A DNA stretch of 64,000 nucleotides from Liquidambar formosana. Taxonomy: Eukaryota; Streptophyta; Magnoliopsida; Saxifragales; Altingiaceae. Below, in pieces: positions 43,542 through 55,500 of the stretch. Within the stretch, counting starts at the first letter, position 1; every line of letters begins with the position of its first letter. The position numbers and the translations under genes are program-made. The stretch is from the NCBI GenBank assembly GCA_039720395.1, contig CM077828.1:21556717-21620716 (forward strand), written 5' to 3'. The notes beneath the pieces are model-generated. The model was given only the letters and a program-made list of their open reading frames with translations, was not told where the DNA came from and did not search any database.

Positions 43542-46127
43542 CTACAAGGGGACCTCATCAATCTTGGCTTTTTTCTTCTGCTCAGGCTCTTGCCTCGGGG
43601 CTTTGATTTTGCCAGTTCCCGAACTGGGAAGGCGTGGGACCTTGGACTTCAGTTTGTCCTCAGAAGGTGCTGAGTGGCCTGCATACTCTGCCAGAAAACA
43701 TTCCCTGGCCGCCGCCTGGTTTCCCTTTATCTCCATGATTCCTTTTGGACTCGGGAACCTGATGGATTGGTGGTAGGAGGATGGGACAGCCTTTATGGCA
43801 TGAATCCAGGGTCGCCCGAGTATCACATTGTAAGCTGACCTTTCCTGGATCACCACAAACGTTTCCATGGATTGCACTGGCCCCGCCCGAACTGGGAGCG
43901 TTATCTGTCCCAATGGGAAAGTCATGTTGCCATTAAAAGCTTTTAAGCTGACGTGGCAGGGCTTCAGGTCGGAGTCCTTAAGCCCGAGTTGACTGAACAA
44001 CTTCTGAAACATGACGTTCACAGATGCCCCGTTATCCACATAGACTTTGCCCACGTCGTAGTTCCCTATGAGCATGCGGACAACCAGAGCATCGTTGTGC
44101 GGGCAGCGCACCGTCCCATCAGTCTCAGCATCCCCGAAGAAAAGCAGTTTCTCTCCATTTTCTCCCTCACTCTGAGGTAGTAGTATTGGCTCGTCCCCAA
44201 TATCACTGACTTCAGCATTTTGACAAGCCATCCTATATTGCGCCCTAAGCTGGCTGGTTGACAAGGGGGTCTCCTCATATCCTCCGGTGATCATATCAAT
44301 CCTCTCGAGGATCTTTGGTTGAGTGGGTTGAGGAGCCCTGTTCTCGGGTTTTTTCTGTTCGGATGGCTGTCCTTTGTCCTTTCGGGCTATAAATTCATCG
44401 AGCTTCCCTTCCTTGGCCCAGGCCTCGAGGTTGTACTTCAGAACCTTACAGTCCTCTGTCCTGTGGCCATAATCCTTGTGGTAACTGCAAAACAACTTCT
44501 TATTTCTCTCCTCGGGCTCCGCGAACATAGGTCGAGGTTTCTGGAAGAAGTCCCTATTCTCCAATGCCTTCATTAACTTGTAGATGGGGAGAGTAAATAC
44601 AGTGAAGATGGCCTGGTTTGGATTGGTGGGTGGCCTAGATTTCTCTCCGCGAGGATTGTCTCTTTGTGTCCTAGAGTCCTTCTTCTTGTCATCTTTTTCG
44701 CTAGCTTTGGCAGACTGTGGGGTGTAAAAATCATCCAACTTGGAATAATTGGCTACAGTGGAGAGTAGCTTGGCTAGGTTTCTGGGGGGATTGACAGTGA
44801 GCTCCTTAAACAGAGGTGATGGCTTCCTCAACCCGAGACGAAACAGATCCATTGCATTCTTCTCAATGGGCTCGTCAATCTCATTGTAGACCTCCCAGAA
44901 CCTCTGAGAGTATTCCCGAAGTCCTTCCCCATCTTTCTGTTTCAACTCATATAGGTTCTGCATGGTCCTCGGGAATTTGCAGCTAGTGATAAACCTTTTC
45001 TTGAACAGCTTGCTCAGTTCGTGCCAGCTGTCAATAGATTCATCTGGGATCTTGGCCCACCACTTTAAAGCCACTTCCCCCAAACTCATAGGAAATATTT
45101 TGCAGAGAAAACCCTCATTTCCAGCATATAACGACATACGTTGCAAGTAATAATTCAAATGATGATCGGGGTCTATTGAAAGAGAGTAAAGAGTAAAAGT
45201 TATCTCGGAATACCCTCGTGGGATTGGGACCCGTTGAATCCACCGTGTGAATGGGCTCCGAGCCACAGCAAGGCTTTCAGGTCTCTCTCCTCCTCTACTC
45301 TGGTTACCCCGGTGTCTCTTGGAGGCTTCTTCCTCATTTCTTTCACGCCTGGGTGACCGAGAGTGCTTTCTGCTTGTCCCCCCAGTACTTCTCTCCCCCC
45401 TTCTTTCAAGAGACCGAGACCGGTGATAGCGTCTCTCCTCTCTGTGAGTTTCGTGCCCAGAACGCACCTGAGAGCGAGGTCTTGGGTGGTCCTCATTCCA
45501 CCTTCGCGCATGGTCTGAATGCCTTGAACTGCGTTCTGGGGACCTCTGAATCAACGCATGATGTTGTTCATCTCCCCCTCTCAAATGTCTCTGTTCTGGA
45601 TCAGTTAATCGTGGCTGATCGTCATGCCTGCTACGGTGGTGGTAGTGCGAGGCCCCGGGCCTGGGTGAGCTTTCTTGATGCCTAGTGCGACGGAGTGGAC
45701 TGGTTTGGCTAGCCTCCTCAGCGACGATATTGACTCCGCGAGGGGCAAAAGTCCGCTGGAGGTAGCGGTGATAATTTTGCTCTGCATTCAGCTTTGCGAG
45801 CTGCGCCGATTGAATCTCCGATTGCATGGTTGCAATCAGTTCCACTACTGCCGCTGGGTTGGGGTTGTTTGTCACAGCCTTATCGAAGGCGGCTTTCAAA
45901 ACAGGCTGGTCATCGAGAGAATGCAGAACAGCGGACATTTCAGGGGAGATCTGATGTTGCTGAATCGGAGGATGCTGACTGGTTCCCGCCGCAAGCAATG
46001 GCGGGTTGGTCTGCGAAGGCTGGGTTTCTGCTCGCTTCCCAGCATCGCCTGTAATGGCTTGGTCTACGCGAGTAAAGTTCGCTCCAGATCTGGTTCGCCC
46101 AAAGGTGGGCGGAGGTGGTGTAGCCAT
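43542..46127 (-). CDS. Gag-protease of element C (intact)
   Basis: A frame of 861 residues from the ATG at 46127, 35 bp after the LTR. Order: Pro-rich start, Arg/His/Ser-rich basic region (about residues 190-310), gag core (ALKWWAKIPDE), C-H-H-C knuckle (CSYHKDYGH...C), then a retroviral-type aspartic protease with the active site VDNGAS and the family motif NVILGRPWIH. It forms the capsid and cleaves the polyprotein in the cytoplasm. It ends in a lone TAG followed in frame by pol, which suggests stop-codon readthrough or another bypass. This is the only undamaged gag-protease in the window. Confidence 0.9.
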   Translation of the reverse strand: MATPPPPTFGRTRSGANFTRVDQAITGDAGKRAETQPSQTNPPLLAAGTSQHPPIQQHQISPEMSAVLHSLDDQPVLKAAFDKAVTNNPNPAAVVELIATMQSEIQSAQLAKLNAEQNYHRYLQRTFAPRGVNIVAEEASQTSPLRRTRHQESSPRPGASHYHHRSRHDDQPRLTDPEQRHLRGGDEQHHALIQRSPERSSRHSDHARRWNEDHPRPRSQVRSGHETHREERRYHRSRSLERRGERSTGGTSRKHSRSPRRERNEEEASKRHRGNQSRGGERPESLAVARSPFTRWIQRVPIPRGYSEITFTLYSLSIDPDHHLNYYLQRMSLYAGNEGFLCKIFPMSLGEVALKWWAKIPDESIDSWHELSKLFKKRFITSCKFPRTMQNLYELKQKDGEGLREYSQRFWEVYNEIDEPIEKNAMDLFRLGLRKPSPLFKELTVNPPRNLAKLLSTVANYSKLDDFYTPQSAKASEKDDKKKDSRTQRDNPRGEKSRPPTNPNQAIFTVFTLPIYKLMKALENRDFFQKPRPMFAEPEERNKKLFCSYHKDYGHRTEDCKVLKYNLEAWAKEGKLDEFIARKDKGQPSEQKKPENRAPQPTQPKILERIDMITGGYEETPLSTSQLRAQYRMACQNAEVSDIGDEPILLPQSEGENGEKLLFFGDAETDGTVRCPHNDALVVRMLIGNYDVGKVYVDNGASVNVMFQKLFSQLGLKDSDLKPCHVSLKAFNGNMTFPLGQITLPVRAGPVQSMETFVVIQERSAYNVILGRPWIHAIKAVPSSYHQSIRFPSPKGIMEIKGNQAAARECFLAEYAGHSAPSEDKLKSKVPRLPSSGTGKIKAPRQEPEQKKKAKIDEVPL

Positions 46128-46140
46128 CTTACCGCGATGG

Positions 46141-46160
46141 TTCCCACAGACGGCGCCAAA
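46141..46160 (-). promoter_or_regulatory. Primer binding site of element C
   Basis: On the minus strand TTTGGCGCCGTCTGTGGGAA follows C's 5' LTR, identical to A and B. Confidence 0.75.
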
Positions 46161-46161
46161 T

Positions 46162-46861
46162 TGTACGGGGTAAAATCTGCTCCCCGAACTACGTGTTGAT
46201 GATGGAGCTTGCTCCCTCGCCTGGACCTGCAATCACAAGCTTGGAAAACGGGTCAGAGGGTAGGCCAAGGTGGGTTTTGGCCGTGCCCTCTCCAATGCTT
46301 AAGTCAGAAAGCTGTACTGGGGAGAATGAGGCAAGGAAGAAGATGAATCTCTGAGAGTTAGGGTACTGTAGCTTACCAAATTAGGCTGTATCGTATTCTT
46401 TTTATACCCACCTGTACGGACTGACCATGTGAGGTCAAATAACTGCTTGGGTTAGGTCAGATCTGACTATGGTTTACCCATAACCGTCTGACCATGGTTT
46501 ATTGACCATGGTTGGCTAGGGAACCGTGGTTTCTAGTAACCGCTGTGTCAGGAATTACAGCTGCTAGGACAGTTTTGGACTGTAGCAGGATTTGGATTGT
46601 AGCGTGAGTCATGAGACAAGTGTCCCGAGGTGAAGGTCAGGTCCCGAGTTGGAAGATCACGTGCCTTGCAGCTGGTCCTAGCGTGAGGGCCTTCCACGTG
46701 TCAAGTGAAGTAATTTAACCCCTTGCCCCGAGTTGGACCTTAGGAGGTGAATCACGTGCGTTGTGGTTGGCCTAGTTGAGCAATCTTCGCCACGTGTCAG
46801 CGTTTCAGGCCTGAACCTTCCATCCCGAGCTGAAACCTCGGTTCAGAGATATTTCCACACA
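46162..46861 (-). repeat. 5' LTR of element C
   Basis: Nearly identical to 36175-36874. It ends at 46861 next to the GCTGG duplication at 46862-46866. Confidence 0.93.
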
Positions 46862-46866
46862 GCTGG

Positions 46867-48445
46867 GAATGAGGGTTTTCTCTGCAAAATATTTCCAATG
46901 AGTTTGGGGGAAGTGGCTCTTAAGTGGTGGGCCAAGATCCCAGATGAATCTATTGACAGCTGGCACGAATTGAGCAAACTGTTCAAGAAAAGGTTCATCA
47001 CTAGCTGCAAATTCCCGAGGACCATGCAGAACCTATACGAGTTGAAACAGAAAGATGGGGAAGGATTTCGGGAATACTCTCAAAGGTTCTGGGAGGTTTA
47101 TAATGAGATCGACGATCCGATTGAGAAGAATGCCATGGATCTCTTTCGCCTTGGGCTGAGGAAGCCATCACCTCTGTTTAAGGAACTCACTGTTAATCCC
47201 CCCAGAAACCTAGCCAAGCTACTCTCTACTGTAGCTAATTATTCGAAGTTGGATGATTTCTACACCCCGCAGTCTGCCAAGGCCAGTGAAAAAGATGACA
47301 AAAAGAAGGACTCTAGGCCACAAAGAGACAACCCCCGGGGAGAAAAATCCAGGCCGCCTACCAATCCGAATCAGGCCATTTTCACTGTATTCACTCTCCC
47401 CATCTACAAGTTGATGAAGGCACTGGAGAACAAGGACTTCTTCCAGAAACCTCGACCTATGTTCGCGGAGCCCGAGAAGAGAAATAAAAAGCTGTTTTGC
47501 AGTTACCACAAGGATCACGGCCACAGGACAGAGGACTGTAAGGTTCTGAAATACAACCTCGAGGCTTGGGCCAAGGAAGGAAAGCTCGATGAATTTATAG
47601 CCCGAAAAGACAAAGGGCAGCCATCCGAACAGAAAAAACCCGAGAATAGGGCTCCTCAATCCACTCAACCAAAGATCCTTGGGAGGATTGATATGATCAC
47701 CGGAGGATATGAGGAGACCGCTCTGTTAACCAGCCAGCTCAGGGCGCAATATAGGATGGCTTGCCAAAACGCCGAAATCAGTGATATTGGAGATGAGCCA
47801 ATACTACTACCTCAGAGTGAGGGAGAGAATGGAGAGAAACTGCTTTTCTTCGGGGATGCCGAGACTGACGGGACGGTACGCTGCCCGCACAACGATGCTC
47901 TAGTTGTTCGCATGCTCATAGGGAACTATGATGTGGGCAAAGTCTATGTGGATAACGGGGCATCTGTGAATGTCATGTTCCAAAAATTGTTCAACCAACT
48001 CGGGCTTAAGGATTCCGACCTAAAGCCCTGTCACGTCAGCTTGAAAGCTTTTAATGGCAACATAACTTTTCCATTGGGACAGATAACGCTCCCAGTTCGG
48101 GCAGGGCCAGTGCAATCCATGGAAACATTTGTGGTAATCCAGGAGAGGTCAGCTTACAATGTCATACTCGGGCGACCCTGGATTCATGCCATAAAAGCTG
48201 TCCCATCCTCCTACCATCAATCCATCAGGTTCCCGAGCCCAGAAGGAATCATGGAGATAAAAGGAAACCAGGCAGCAGCCAGAGAATGTTTTTTGGCAGA
48301 GTACGCGAGCCACTCAGTACCCTCAGAGGACAAACTGAAGTCAAGGGTCCCACGCCTTCCCAGTTCGGGAACTGGCAAAACTAAAGCCCTGAGGCAAGAG
48401 CCAGAGCAAAAGAAAAAGGCTAAGATTGACGAGGTTCCCTTGTAG
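46867..48445 (+). pseudogene. Gag-protease of element B, 3' part
   Basis: Gag resumes with GNEGFLCKIF after element C and runs through the gag core, the knuckle (CSYHKDHGH...C) and the protease (VDNGAS, NVILGRPWIH), ending in TAG at 48443-48445. The stretch itself has no stop or frameshift. It counts as a pseudogene because its first part is split off and contains stops. Confidence 0.88.
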
Positions 48446-51400
48446 CAACGAAAGGGAGAGCGGCCCGGAGTAGAAGAGACGGCTCTGGAACCCGCAGACA
48501 GGACAGGGGAGGAGCTAGAAAAAAGGGTAATTGATCCTGATGATCCAGAGAGGTTTTTCTGGATAGGAAAGTCATTGAGCAAAGCCGACGCAGCAGAGCT
48601 GTTTGAATTCTTGAAAGATAACATTGATGTGCTTGCTTGGTCACCCCATGAGATGCCAGGAATTGATCCCAGGATTATCACTCATGAGTTGCAGGTTAAT
48701 CCGAATTACAAGCCAGTGGTTCAGAAGCAACGAAGGTTGTCAGACGATCAAGCCGAAACAGTTTCTGCCGAAGTTGATAAGCTTTTAAAAGCAGGGTTCA
48801 TCAGAGAGGTAAAGTACTCGAGTTGGCTGGCCAATCCCGTATGTGTGAGAAAGAAGACAGGGGACTGGAGTGTCTGCATCGATTTCACGGACCTCAATAA
48901 GGCATGCCCTAAGGACAGTTTCCCCTTGCCTAAGATTGACCAACTCATAGACTCTATCTCGGGGTATGAGAGATTGAGTATATTCGATGCCTACTCGGGT
49001 TACCATAAAACTCCTATAGCAGAACATGATCAAGACAAGACGGGGTTCATTACTCCTAGAGGAACGTACTGCTATAAGGTAATGCCATTTGGGTTGAAGA
49101 ATGCAGGGGCCACCTATCAACGTCTTGTTACCAGGATGTTTGAAGGACTGATTGGCAAAAACCTTGAGGCGTACGTTGATAACACTATTGTTAAGAGCAG
49201 CTCAGAGAAAGACCACCTGGCAGACCTAACTGAGGCTTTCGCTCGACTCAGGGAGTACGGGATGAAGTTAAACGCGAAGAAAAGCTCATTTGGAATAGCC
49301 TCGGGAAAATTCCTAGGTCACTTAGTCTCGAGAAGGGGGATCGAGGCAAATCCAAGTAAGATTGAGGCGATAAGAACCCTACGTACGCCAACAACGGTCA
49401 GGGACGTTCAACAGTTGAACGGGATGGTGGCAGCACTCAGCAGATTTATCTCGAGGTCATCAGACAAATGCCACCCATTCTTTCAGATACTAAAAAAGAG
49501 CACTAACTCGGGATGGAACACGGAGTGCCAGGAAGCTTATCAGAAGTTAGTCGCTCATTTAAAAACACTCCCCACCCTGACCCACCCTTACCACGGGGAA
49601 ACTCTTTACCTATATCTTGCTGTTTCAGCTCATGCACTCAGTGGCGTCCTTCTAGCCCAGCGCGACCTTACTCAAGCGCCAATCTATTATATTAGCAAGA
49701 CACTATTAGACGCTGAAACCCCCTATCTGCCCCTTGAAAAACTGATCCTAGCCCTCGTCACAGCCTCCAGAAAACTCCAACACTACTTTCAGTCTCATCC
49801 TATCGTCGTCCTCACGAACTATCCACTCAAAGATGTGCTCCGCAGAGCTGACTTGTCAGGACGGGTCTCGAAGTGGGGGGTGGAACTCAACGCTTACGAC
49901 ATTCACTTCCAGCCCCGACCTGCCATTAAGGGGCAAATATTGGTTGATTTTCTTGCCGAATTCGCGGATCCTACTTCCAGTTCAGAACAGACAGCCTTAA
50001 AATCCTCTCTGCCCGAACTGAGGGGGAAAGACAGTATAAACACAGAGAAAAGGAAGAGATGGGAGCTCAAAGTCGATGGTGCATCTAATACGAAAGGGGC
50101 AGGTCTGGGAATTGTTCTGACAGATCCCGAGGGAGAAATCATCGAACAAGCAGTTAGACTTATGTTCCCAGCCTTAAACAATGAAGCAGAATATGAGGCA
50201 ATTGTGGCAGGACTTGGCATGGCCAAAGCAATAGGGGCAAGGGAGCTGACAGTATACAGTGACTCCAGGCTCGTGGTTAACCAGCTAAACAAAGAATATG
50301 AAGCCAAAGATAAAAGAATGGCTGCGTACATGCACAAGGTATGGGAGTTAGCTGCGGGGTTCACCAGTGTTGAGTTCAAGCGCTTCGTGAGGGATCAGAA
50401 CAGACATGCAGATGGATTGACTGCCCTAGCTGCAGCGTTGGAAACTGACACCCCTCGAACTATAAATGTCGAAATCCTACAAGAACCCAGTATTGGGACA
50501 GAGGAGCTTATCTCGGATGTTCAGTCCTCGACACCGAGCTGGATGGACGAGATAATTGCCTATCTACAGAGGGATGAACTACCTGAGGATCGCAATCAGA
50601 GTCACCGAATTCGCGCTAAGTCAGCTCGATTTTGGTTATCTCCGTCAGGCTCTCTCTATAAAAGATCCTACATGGGACCATACCTGAAATGCGTACACCC
50701 AGACCAAGTACTAAACCTGCTGGCTGAACTCCACGAGGGGTCCTGTGGAGGTCACGCAGGAGGAAGATCATTAGCCCATAGGGCAAACACACAGGGTTAC
50801 TGATGGCCGTACATGCAGAGGGACGCTATCAGGTATGTGAGGAAATGCTCAAAGTGTCAGACGTTTGCTGACAAGATACATCGTCCTGCTCAGGAATTGC
50901 ATCCTATATCCAGTCCGTGGCCTTTTGCACAGTGGGGGTTAGATCTCGTGGGTTCATTGCCCACAGCCTCAGGGAATAGAAAGTACTTGTTCATTGCAAC
51001 TGACTATTTTACCAAATGGGTAGAGGCCATCGCCCTTGCATCGATTAAAGATTCAGACATTATCAAATTCCTTTGGGAAAATATTATCACACGCTTCGGG
51101 ATCCCGAGAGCCTTCGTATCAGATAACGGAACTCAGTTCGACAGCAAAAGAACTCGGGAATTCAGTGCAGAACAGGGAATTCAGTGGTGGTATTCTAATC
51201 CGAGTTACCCGCAGTGCAATGGTCAGGCAGAAGCAACCAACAAGATTATAGTCGCAGGGATAAAAAGGAGGTTAGACAATGTGAAAGGGTCTTAGCCTGA
51301 CGAACTGCATTCCGTACTATGGGTATATCGAACTACTCCGAGGAGGTCCACTGGGGAAACTCCATTTTCCATGACCTATGGAATGGAAGCAGTTATACCA

Positions 51401-51781
51401 ACAGAGTTGGGTCTACCAAGTCTCAGAACCGAATCTTATGATGCGGCAACAAATGATCAGGTTCTGTCTCAAGATCTAGATTTAGCAGAAGAAAGAAGAG
51501 AAAGGGCTCGAATCAAAATGGCATCTTACCAACAAGAACTGAAGAAATATTACAACCGAAGAATAAAGTTGAGGGAGTTCGATGTTGGAGAGTTGGTGCT
51601 CAGGCAAGTCAACGCCGGAACCAGGAATCCTGCAGATGGGAAGCTCAGGGCAACATGGGAAAGTCCTTACGAGGTCATCCACGTCGGGGGTACAGGTTCG
51701 TACAAACTAAAGAGTTTGGATACCAGACAAGAGCTCCCGAGATCAGTTAATATAGCTAATCTAAGATTGTTTTACCGATAG
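48446..51781 (+). pseudogene. Pol of element B: RT, two RNase H domains, integrase
   Basis: The frame continues from gag-protease after TAG CAA CGA. RT, first and second RNase H and integrase are all present and in one frame of about 1111 codons. Damage: the RT active site reads YVDN instead of YVDD, a Trp codon is TGA near 50801-50803 (before the integrase finger), and another Trp is TAG near 51293-51295 inside integrase. The finger (CSKCQ) and the integrase acids (VSDNGTQFD, QAEATNK) are kept. No frameshift was found, so decay is by point changes only. Confidence 0.9.
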
Positions 51782-51889
51782 CGAAAGTTGTAATTACATT
51801 CAATCACTACGCAATACAAGTTCAGAGGTTATTTAGATGTTATCGTTTATTTATCATTCAAGCTAAAGGCACTTTCCCCGGCAACGGAT

Positions 51890-52230
51890 CGAAGTCAAAA
51901 ATTGCCTAAGAATGGGCACAAGTCTCACCTAATAAATGGCTTGAGCACTCTTAACCTAAGAATGGGTTAAAAACAAAGTCTTGCCCAAGAACGGGTCCAA
52001 GCAAAATTACCTAAGAATGGGCATAAGTCTCACCTAATAAATGGCTTGAGCACGCTAAACCTAAGAATGGGTTAAAAACAAAGTCTTGCCCATGAATGGG
52101 TCCAAGCAAAGCTGCCTAAGAATGGGCATAAGTCTCACCTAATAAATGGCTTGAGCACATTGAGCCTAAGAATGGGTTCACAACGAAGTCTCGCCTAAGA
52201 ACAGGGTCAACGCAACAACATACCTAGGGA
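51890..52230 (+). repeat. 105-bp tandem repeat of element B
   Basis: About three units of the CCTAAGAATGGGCAYAAGTC repeat after the pol end, as in A and C. Confidence 0.85.
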
Positions 52231-52521
52231 TGGGTCTGAGTACACAAGGACCAACAGGTATTCAGGTGTGTCACTCCGCAAATTGGAGCCCGTGATCAGG
52301 TTGGGTCTAATCATGTTCACCAATCGACAGTGCACACACATCAACAAGGGGCTTTATCCCGAGAGTACATTCAAACAGGCATCCAGCATAAAAATAAAGG
52401 ACACATGCACACGATGAAGAAAAATTGTGTATTTCATTCTAAAAGAAAAGTATTACAAGAATCTGTACAAATTATGGCACTCAGCCAAGAATAAGAAAAA
52501 AGAAAAAACAAAGAAAAATAG

Positions 52522-55500
52522 CTATTTCTCCCCCGAGTCCCCAGCAGCTGGACGAACCACCTCGGGAGTCGGGACGGGATCAGCGGAGGTAGGAGGGACC
52601 ACTGGAGGCAGAGGCAGATCAGGGGTAGCCTCTGTGGTGCTTCCCGTTGGATTTACAGGTTGGTCCCCATTGGCAGTGGCTGAAGTGTCATTGGTGGCGT
52701 CAACGACCCTCTCGGCTTCAATGGTGGCATTAAGCTAGGACGTGACCTCGGGATCGTTCTCCCCGGCCTCATCGCCACCTGCAACCTCCATCTCAACTTC
52801 CCCGACATCACCTCCCTCGGGGTTGTAATCCGCGGGAATATCCCTCCTTTCGAAGGGAATGTCGGCAATGCCAAGGAATTGGGCAGATGCCAACTCGACC
52901 AAGGTCTCCCACGCAAATCTGTAGGTAACCTCAAGCTCGGTGGTTAACTGCCCAACGAGGGAAGCCTTCACGCTTTCCCTCTCCTCAGCCACCGCCCTCT
53001 CCACGGAGGCCTTCTCCTTCTCTACCTCGGCCTCGAGAGCCCGGACCTTCCTCGCCAGCTCGCGCTTCTCCCGGGCTAGCTCGTCCTGGGCATCCTTCGT
53101 CTTCCTCTGCTCGGCCTCCTGTGAACCCCGGAAATTGGGCCCACAAGGGATTGAAAGAAAATGGGTTTGAAAAAGAAAAAGGAAAGGAGTCGCCACCTTA
53201 TTTTTTAAAGGAAACAAGGAAAACCCTAAAAATAGTTTGTTTTAGGAAAACAATTTGAATGACTCCATAAAAAAGGAAAGGCAAAAACCAATCTTTTGAA
53301 AACCAAAGAAATCGGGGATTCGGAGGCTAAGTTATGACATGGGAAGGTTCTAGGCAAAGCCTATAGGCACCCATGTCACCCTTTCGGTCTCTCAGTTCAT
53401 TTGGGCTAAATCAAGATCTTTCTATACAAAAATCAGCAAGTATATCATCACAAGAATTGCATGCATATCATATATTTCATTCATCCATCCATGCATAATA
53501 AGCACATAAAAACAGAAAAAGAAAAAGAAGAAAAGAAAACAAAAATAGACCTAGGATGCTTGGATCCTAGAACGGACTTGAGCCTCACGAAGAGCGCCTA
53601 CGTACCATGCAACGAAATACATGGATCAAAGTCCACGTAGTTCGATAAGAATAAGGTTACAACCTAATACAAACCTATGGTAAAAACCCTAGGTTTCCTT
53701 ATTTGATCAAAAGAGAATTGATAGAAAGTTTGATTTTAGGAAAGAAATCCACAAAATGGAAACTTTAATAAAAACCAGAATTTTTTTGGTTAAGGAAACC
53801 TCTAATTAAACCATAGGATCATATTAAAAATTAACCCTAAATAGGGAGAAGAGAAGGGATAAGGAAGAAAGGTGAATTGGGGCACCTTCATACCCACTTA
53901 CCTGAGCGCAATTACTCCAAACATTAGCTATTTCAGACATAAGCAGCCCTATTTGCCATAGGACAAATACCACACCTATTTGCACCCTTGCAAGTGCTCA
54001 AAACCATGCAAAAACACTAACATGCAAATCTGGACAGAATAGTATTATGACCTAAAATCATCCACTAAGCATGCCAATAGCAAAAACAGTGAACAATAAT
54101 AAGTCCTAACATATTCCTAGAACCATATCGTGCATAAAAACCCTAAAACATACTAACATGCATGCAAAACTATCATGTATACTCCATATGAAAAACATAT
54201 ATAGCAAACACGAAGAAAAACCAAATAAAAAAGTCTACTTTATCATGCTATATGAAAACAAACACAAAACAATGACTCTAAAACCCTAAACTCACAAATA
54301 TGCTTAAAAACTCACAAGACATACTTTAATCATGCTAAAACCAAACTAAACAGAAATTAAATCATGCATATTAACTAACTAAAGCAATATAACATGATGA
54401 AAATCCTAACTCTAACATGCAATGACACTAATCCTAGCACAAGGACAAACAAGAGCACTAGAATCATAACTATGCATTAAAAACCTAAAGGACAGCCCTA
54501 AAGCATGCTAAACAGTAGATAAAAAATAGATATTCCATGTATATTAACTAGCTAGAGTGTTAATACATGATAAAAAAGTTACCTTTAACATGCAATAAGC
54601 CTAACCCATATGAAAACCTAGTTTAAGCTTGAATAGAGAAGGAGAATACCTTAGGAAGGGCCTTCCTTTGTGTTTGTAATTGTTCATGGCTCCTCAGGTT
54701 TTTAGAGTGAATCAAACCAACACGAATCCTCCTCTTTGTCAAAGTGGTATCACAGCAAAGAGATCAAAACTCACTCAACTTTGAAAAGAAAATAGAAAAC
54801 AAAAAGAGAACAAGAGAAAAGAAAAGTGATTTTCGTCACTTTGCAGCAGCAGCAACTTCAATTGCGTTTTTGGGTATGAAAACGTGGGATTTGGACAAAG
54901 CTTGTGAAATACAAAGTTGTAGAGAATTGAATTATCTTTCTAACAAGAGCAATTTCATCAAATTCTGACTTCAGATGAAAAAGTTATGATTAAAATACGA
55001 CTGCTGGTTTTCAGAAAATCTGCTGCTGAATTATGACGAATTTCACTCCCTCCAAACCCTCTTCTCCTCCCCCTTGTTTAAAGACATTAAGAGAGTATTT
55101 ATAGCTGAAATCTGGAGTTTCCCTTTCCTTCCTGGACCAGGTTTCCTTGGAGAATAATCAAAAGGTATTTTATAATGATAAAAGACTTCTAATCTGAATA
55201 GGAAAAGGAAATTGTCTTTTATAAAAACTGGGAGACTGACCGCTAACACGCATGCACATGTATCGTATGTGCGTACACACACTCATCACATACGTACACG
55301 TGTTAGTGTCATGATAAAAATGGCTAATTTAATAAAATAATTTTCTTTTCATTTTAACCAAAAATCTCATGCTGTGATTCCCACTAATTCTTCAAGGATA
55401 ATCCGTAAATAACCACACTAAACTCATCATCAGGGCCACGGGACTTAAGACCTCATATGCATCCATATGAACTCCAATTGACAATTTGGAGATCATTCCA

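Larger units (their letters stand above)
36175..46861 (-). mobile_element. Ty3/gypsy Tat-lineage retrotransposon, element C, nested in element B
   Basis: A full-length 10.7-kb element in opposite orientation to B, with LTRs at 36175-36874 and 46162-46861 (700 bp each) and the duplication GCTGG at 36170-36174 and 46862-46866, a split codon context of B's gag. All Tat parts are present. LTRs differ at about 5 of 700 sites by eye, so it is the youngest of the three. Gag-protease is intact. Pol has a TAA in RT and a one-base loss in the second RNase H, so the element cannot make a complete pol, but it could be mobilised by a relative. Confidence 0.94.

Noticed and set aside
54744..55282. Short frames inside the 2.6-kb insertion
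   Set aside because: They lie within a solo LTR, are low-complexity and match no gag or pol motif.
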